This document shows positions 60,050-64,000 of a DNA stretch of 64,000 nucleotides, one piece after another. The stretch is from Lichenostomus cassidix (Eukaryota > Chordata > Aves > Passeriformes > Meliphagidae). Below the pieces are notes generated by a model that searched no databases, was not told where the DNA came from, and was given only the letters and a program-made list of their open reading frames with translations. Within the stretch, counting starts at the first letter, position 1; each line of letters opens with the position of its first letter. A program made the position numbers and the translations under genes. Location of the stretch: NCBI GenBank assembly GCA_008360975.2, contig CM039184.1, positions 69,915,056-69,979,055 on the forward strand, read 5' to 3'.

Positions 60050-62500
60050 GTAGCATTTGCAACACTGAGCAAGACCAAAAATTATAGATGCTTCTGCAGC
60101 AATAGTAGAAGTCTAAAAATGATAGAAAAATTGGAATGGTTTGGCACCAGCAGCAAACCTGACAGAAAACACATCGCAGAGGCTGTTCAAGGGAGGTAAA
60201 CAAGATTATTATGGTGTTAGGACATCAATTTTATGAAAAGTGAAGAGGGGATAAGAGGGTGTGAGAGAGGCACAATACAGGAGGTATAATGCTAAATTCA
60301 AACATAATATTGTGGGAAGTTCAAGTACAATATTGTGGGGAAAGAAGAGCACTGAGGAATCTGTTGGTGAAATCCAGCACTTTGATAATAAAAATATAGC
60401 ATTTTCTTCAGTAAAACTGAAGACACTCCAGTTAAGAGAGATACAATGATAGCAGATTTTAACTATCTAGATATAGTTTAGTGCCGCATCAGGATGAGAT
60501 TAAGAAATATTTTTTAATGCAATAAAAAGCTCCTTCCTACATCAGCCCATTTCAGAACCAGAAGAAAAAAACCCCAGACTTACTCTGAACTTGGTCTCAA
60601 TGGAGGCAAAGGATCTCACTAGAGAGTTACCACTGGATGAACCACTCTGTAGCTCTGATCACAATATAGTTGAAGTTAATTTTCTAGAGAAAGAGACAAA
60701 TCCTGTAGACAGATATTCAGTTTCAAGAAAGAGTACTAAATAAAAAAGAGACATTAAAAAATAAAATAAAACAAAATGAAAAATTCAACCAGCCAACAAA
60801 AATGTCCTGTAAGGAATAGTTCTACAAGCAAGAGCCTGGAGTATGTATTGCAAGCCCAGTTAAACTGTGTACTGCAATTCCAGGAGAAAATGAAGTCATC
60901 AAACGAAATCTCTTCAAGGCTCAAGGAAAAAGCTATCATAGCAATGATGGGAAATAGAAAAAGTTACTATCTTAGGGGGAAAAAAAGGCAGTTAAAAAAT
61001 GGGAGGCCTGCACAAAAAAGATGAAAGAAAAGCCTGTAATACATGACACATAAAAAAAATTTAGGCAGAATAAGAGAATTTGAAGAATATCTTTTAAAAA
61101 AAATTGTAGTCTATTGTACCAGAGGAGTGGTGTTTAAGCAATCCCATATTTAAAAGGTGGTCTGGATGGGCAGGTCCTGGGACCTACAACCTGGTGAATC
61201 TGCCCTCCTTCCATCACAAGGCTATTGTGAAGCAGGGACCAAAAAGATCTCTGAGCATATTAATGAAGGTGATTTACTGGGAGGGTTCCAGTAATAGTTA
61301 TTCCTGCTTCATTGGTGGAGTTTTCATCATTCTGAATGTGTGGACAAAGGGGATCAAGTGGTCTGAATGCATTTCTTTTCTGAAACCTCCTGACAGCTTT
61401 TTTAACCAAAGACTCTTGAGGGAATAAAACTGCTTTAAAGTTGAATATAAAGTTCTTTTGTGGATTGAAAGATGGTTAGACAGGAAGCAACTGGAAGGGT
61501 TCAATAGTCACTTTTGAAGAGGTCAAGAGTTGATAGAGAGGTCATAAATTAATCTGTATTCAGTCCTGTTTGGTTCAAGATCTTCATCAGTAACCTGGAA
61601 AGGGGAGTGAGTTGTGAAATTTCCAATTTCACAGATGATAGTAAGTTATTTTGGGAAATCAAATACCGTGCTGCTGGTAAGGATCATCAAAAGAACCACA
61701 GCGAGTAAATAAGAAAAACCCAACAGATAAGCTTTAGAGTAGATAACTTGAAGGGAGAAAAATAGAATCCAAATCATGTTTACACGATCCTGAGCTCAGA
61801 AATGAGAGGTAGAATTCAGAGGAGTGATTTAATTAATTATCATCAGCTGAGTGGAATTATCTGTATGACAAAGAGTGGCATCATCAAAAATAGTTCTGAG
61901 AAAAAATAAAAAAGTATTGGTAGCAAAAAAAAAAGTATTTTGCTACTATTTGAAACATTGATCTGCCCATATCCTGAATACTGTGTGTATGTATGGTCTC
62001 TGCATCTCAGAAAAGTCAGTGGAGTTAAAGTACAAAGAAGAGCAACTAAAATGAGTCAGGAGGTAAAGCCATTGCATTACAAGGAGAAACCAAGCAGTCT
62101 GGGACCCTTCAGTTCCAAGAGCAGAAAAGAGGGTATGACATAGGTTTGCCATATCTACAGGATGATGAATGAGCTGTATGTGGAATTGTTATTCACCAAC
62201 CCCACTCTACCAGCTGACTGAGCAGTAAGTGGAATCAACAGAAGGTAAGTTCAAACCAGACAATAGAAAGTACTTTTTTACACAATGGGTACAGGACTTC
62301 TGGACACTTTTGCAGCAGAAGGTTATGGACATGACTAATATCAGCAGAATCATAAACAATTATAAGGAAAGTTGTGGAAATCCAGTGTGGGAGAAAGAAA
62401 TACCAAACAGGGTCATGCTCTCTAAATCTCACACAGACATTTTGGATGCTCTATGTCAACAAAAGGAAGGGACTACTGCTAATCATCATTAATCTCCCAA
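60050..62500 (+). mobile_element. Old, degraded CR1-clade LINE with endonuclease and RT remnants
   Basis: The plus strand keeps a series of non-LTR retrotransposon landmarks in the correct order. ADFN at 60452-60463 matches the endonuclease GDFN motif with G changed to A. SDHNIVEVNF, whose SDH is at 60654-60662, is the endonuclease C-terminal motif. FTDDSKLF, whose FTDD is at 61628-61639, matches the reverse-transcriptase FADD catalytic box. EYCVYVWS (61976-61999) and VQRRATKM (62030-62053) are the conserved post-RT CR1 block. Several stops and frame changes separate them (the SDH block is in another frame), so it is long dead. It is much more diverged than the CR1 copies elsewhere in the window. 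The left end is uncertain (60050-60440) and the 3' end is estimated at about 62500. Family is inferred from motif order; an L3-like or other old CR1 subfamily is possible. Confidence 0.82.
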
Positions 62501-64000
62501 AATAGCATTTTCTATTACTTCTGTTACAGATAGATTATTGTCCTTAACAGGCTAATGTTCTGTGCCAGTATGGCATTTTTTTTTGTAAATGTACCACAGT
62601 TTGAAGTGAAGTTTCTGTCAAAAAATTTTCTTGATCTTTCTATTTTTTCTTTCTCTTATTTTAAATAGCCACTTCAAAACTTCACTAATAGAACATGAGC
62701 CAAGAATAGAGATATGTTTCCTCATAATAAAACAAAAAAGAGCTAGAATTTACATTAATGGAATAGGAAGGAAGGAAGAAAGCAAAATCTTCCTACCTAT
62801 TTCCGGAGCATTAGTCAACTTTTGCTTGTTATTTGGTCATTCTGTAAATATTGTGCTATTTAACACAATTTTTTCAATAGGCTCAGTAAAATGGTAACGA
62901 GTACCTCTACCTATTAACTGTCCTCACTTCCTGGTAACAGATTTCCATCCACCCTCCACACATGATGAAAGCCTGTGTCTTTTTGTTTGACCAGCATAGG
63001 TAGGTTTTAGCATTTCCTCATTCAGTGGTCAGATTAATAACAGAAAAATAAAAAAAATCCAAGTAAACTCTCCACTAGCAAATCGAAGTATATTTTGAGC
63101 AAGGCTTAAAAATATTTCAAAACTAATGAGTCAATTTAAAAAATCATGAGATTTTTAGTGCAAGCAAATATGATTGATCTTATGTCTTGACACTGGGAGT
63201 TGTGAATCTAGTCAAGTTAGGTCTCTAAACTTTTCCACAATACTTGCAGCATTGGACATTTCATTTTTAAGAAAAATGAAGCTTCTCATTGCTCCAGGAA
63301 GTGAGGCCATGAAGGACATGTCAAAACCCTAGGAATGTGTCAACAAAGTTAGCTTTTATATGTCACCCTAAAAGTTCTCAGGAAGAACTGCTCCCAGGCA
63401 GCCTGTGAGGATCTTTGAGTTTTTAAATATGATTAGCTCTGTTAATGATCTATCCCTAGACCTACAGGACAGCAGAAGGAACAGGGGCTGCACAGCCTGC
63501 ATTTCTAGTTAGCCTTTGTCAGAGGATAGCATGGTAATACTTCATGCTTTAATGCAAACCTGCACAGACTCTTCACAGTCCCTGCATAATTTCATATGCA
63601 ATCCTTTAAGCCCTTAGCTGTGTTTTTTGCTTCCTCACATGCACACATATGCTCAGTTCCCAAGTTTTGCACTGCTTCTCTGCACAGTTTGCTTAAATCT
63701 TATTAGTGATTTGGAATCATCTGTAGGAAAAAAGAGCAGGAAATGTTTTGAAATAGGGCAGACTGGTCTGACCTTCAGCAGTGCAGGTACAATTACCACC
63801 TTTCACAAATACACTAGCAAGTGAAATGTTGCAATTTTCCTTTCACTCACTGGTTTCACGGAGATGCCAATGAAGTAACTCATGATTTAATGGAAAACAA
63901 TAATGACTTTCACTAATTCTTCTATTTGCACCAAACCCCAGAAGAGGATTTAAACAATGAAAGACTTATTTCTTAAAGCAACCCCATTCCACTCCTCCAG
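62501..64000. other. AT-rich spacer to window end
   Basis: No gene or recognisable repeat. An 88-codon plus frame (62631-62897) and a 65-codon plus frame (63627-63824) show no domain. Confidence 0.5.

Noticed and set aside
1..64000. Bacterial-type features such as operons, CRISPR arrays, phage or toxin systems
   Set aside because: The base composition, CR1 and ERV content, CpG island and lack of dense coding identify vertebrate nuclear DNA. No such system is visible.

Overview
The window looks like vertebrate nuclear DNA from a bird, most likely a songbird or other neoavian. The base composition is AT-rich and punctuated by CR1 LINE fragments in both orientations, several carrying the characteristic ATTCTATG-type 3' end. 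There is also one solo LTR that matches, from memory, a common avian endogenous-retrovirus LTR. I see no bacterial-style operons, no tRNA or rRNA genes and no CRISPR array. Almost every open frame is short and looks like chance, or is a translation of a repeat. I could not match any protein-coding gene to a known family.

Region by region: (1) 1-2.2 kb is ordinary sequence next to a promoter. (2) 2.2-3.35 kb is the only strong CpG island. It holds GC boxes, a CRE-like half site, a palindromic pair of E-boxes, and a candidate minus-strand first exon (ATG plus a strong GTGAGT donor). It also holds three tandem repeats whose unit lengths are 19, 19 and about 38 bp; the last is a 12-copy minisatellite. 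(3) 3.4-5.1 kb carries two antisense CR1 fragments. (4) 5-20 kb is AT-rich intergenic or intronic DNA with two further antisense CR1 pieces and a possible homeodomain-motif-rich element near 14.1-14.6 kb. (5) 20.05-20.97 kb holds two plus-strand CR1 3' ends in tandem. (6) 23.8-24.3 kb is an antisense solo ERV LTR with its TATA box. (7) 24.3-60 kb is nearly repeat-free AT-rich DNA. It has simple-sequence tracts and one weak candidate coding exon at 42.5 kb, with a signal-anchor-like peptide between plausible splice sites. (8) About 60.05-62.5 kb is a long, very degraded plus-strand CR1-clade LINE that still shows endonuclease and reverse-transcriptase motifs.

The simplest reading is one CpG-island promoter at the left, probably driving a minus-strand gene that leaves the window to the left. 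To its right is a long intergenic region, or a giant intron if the promoter also fires rightward. Repeat calls rest on sequence features read by eye and on remembered family consensus. Exon calls rest on splice-site and start-codon logic only and are weak.
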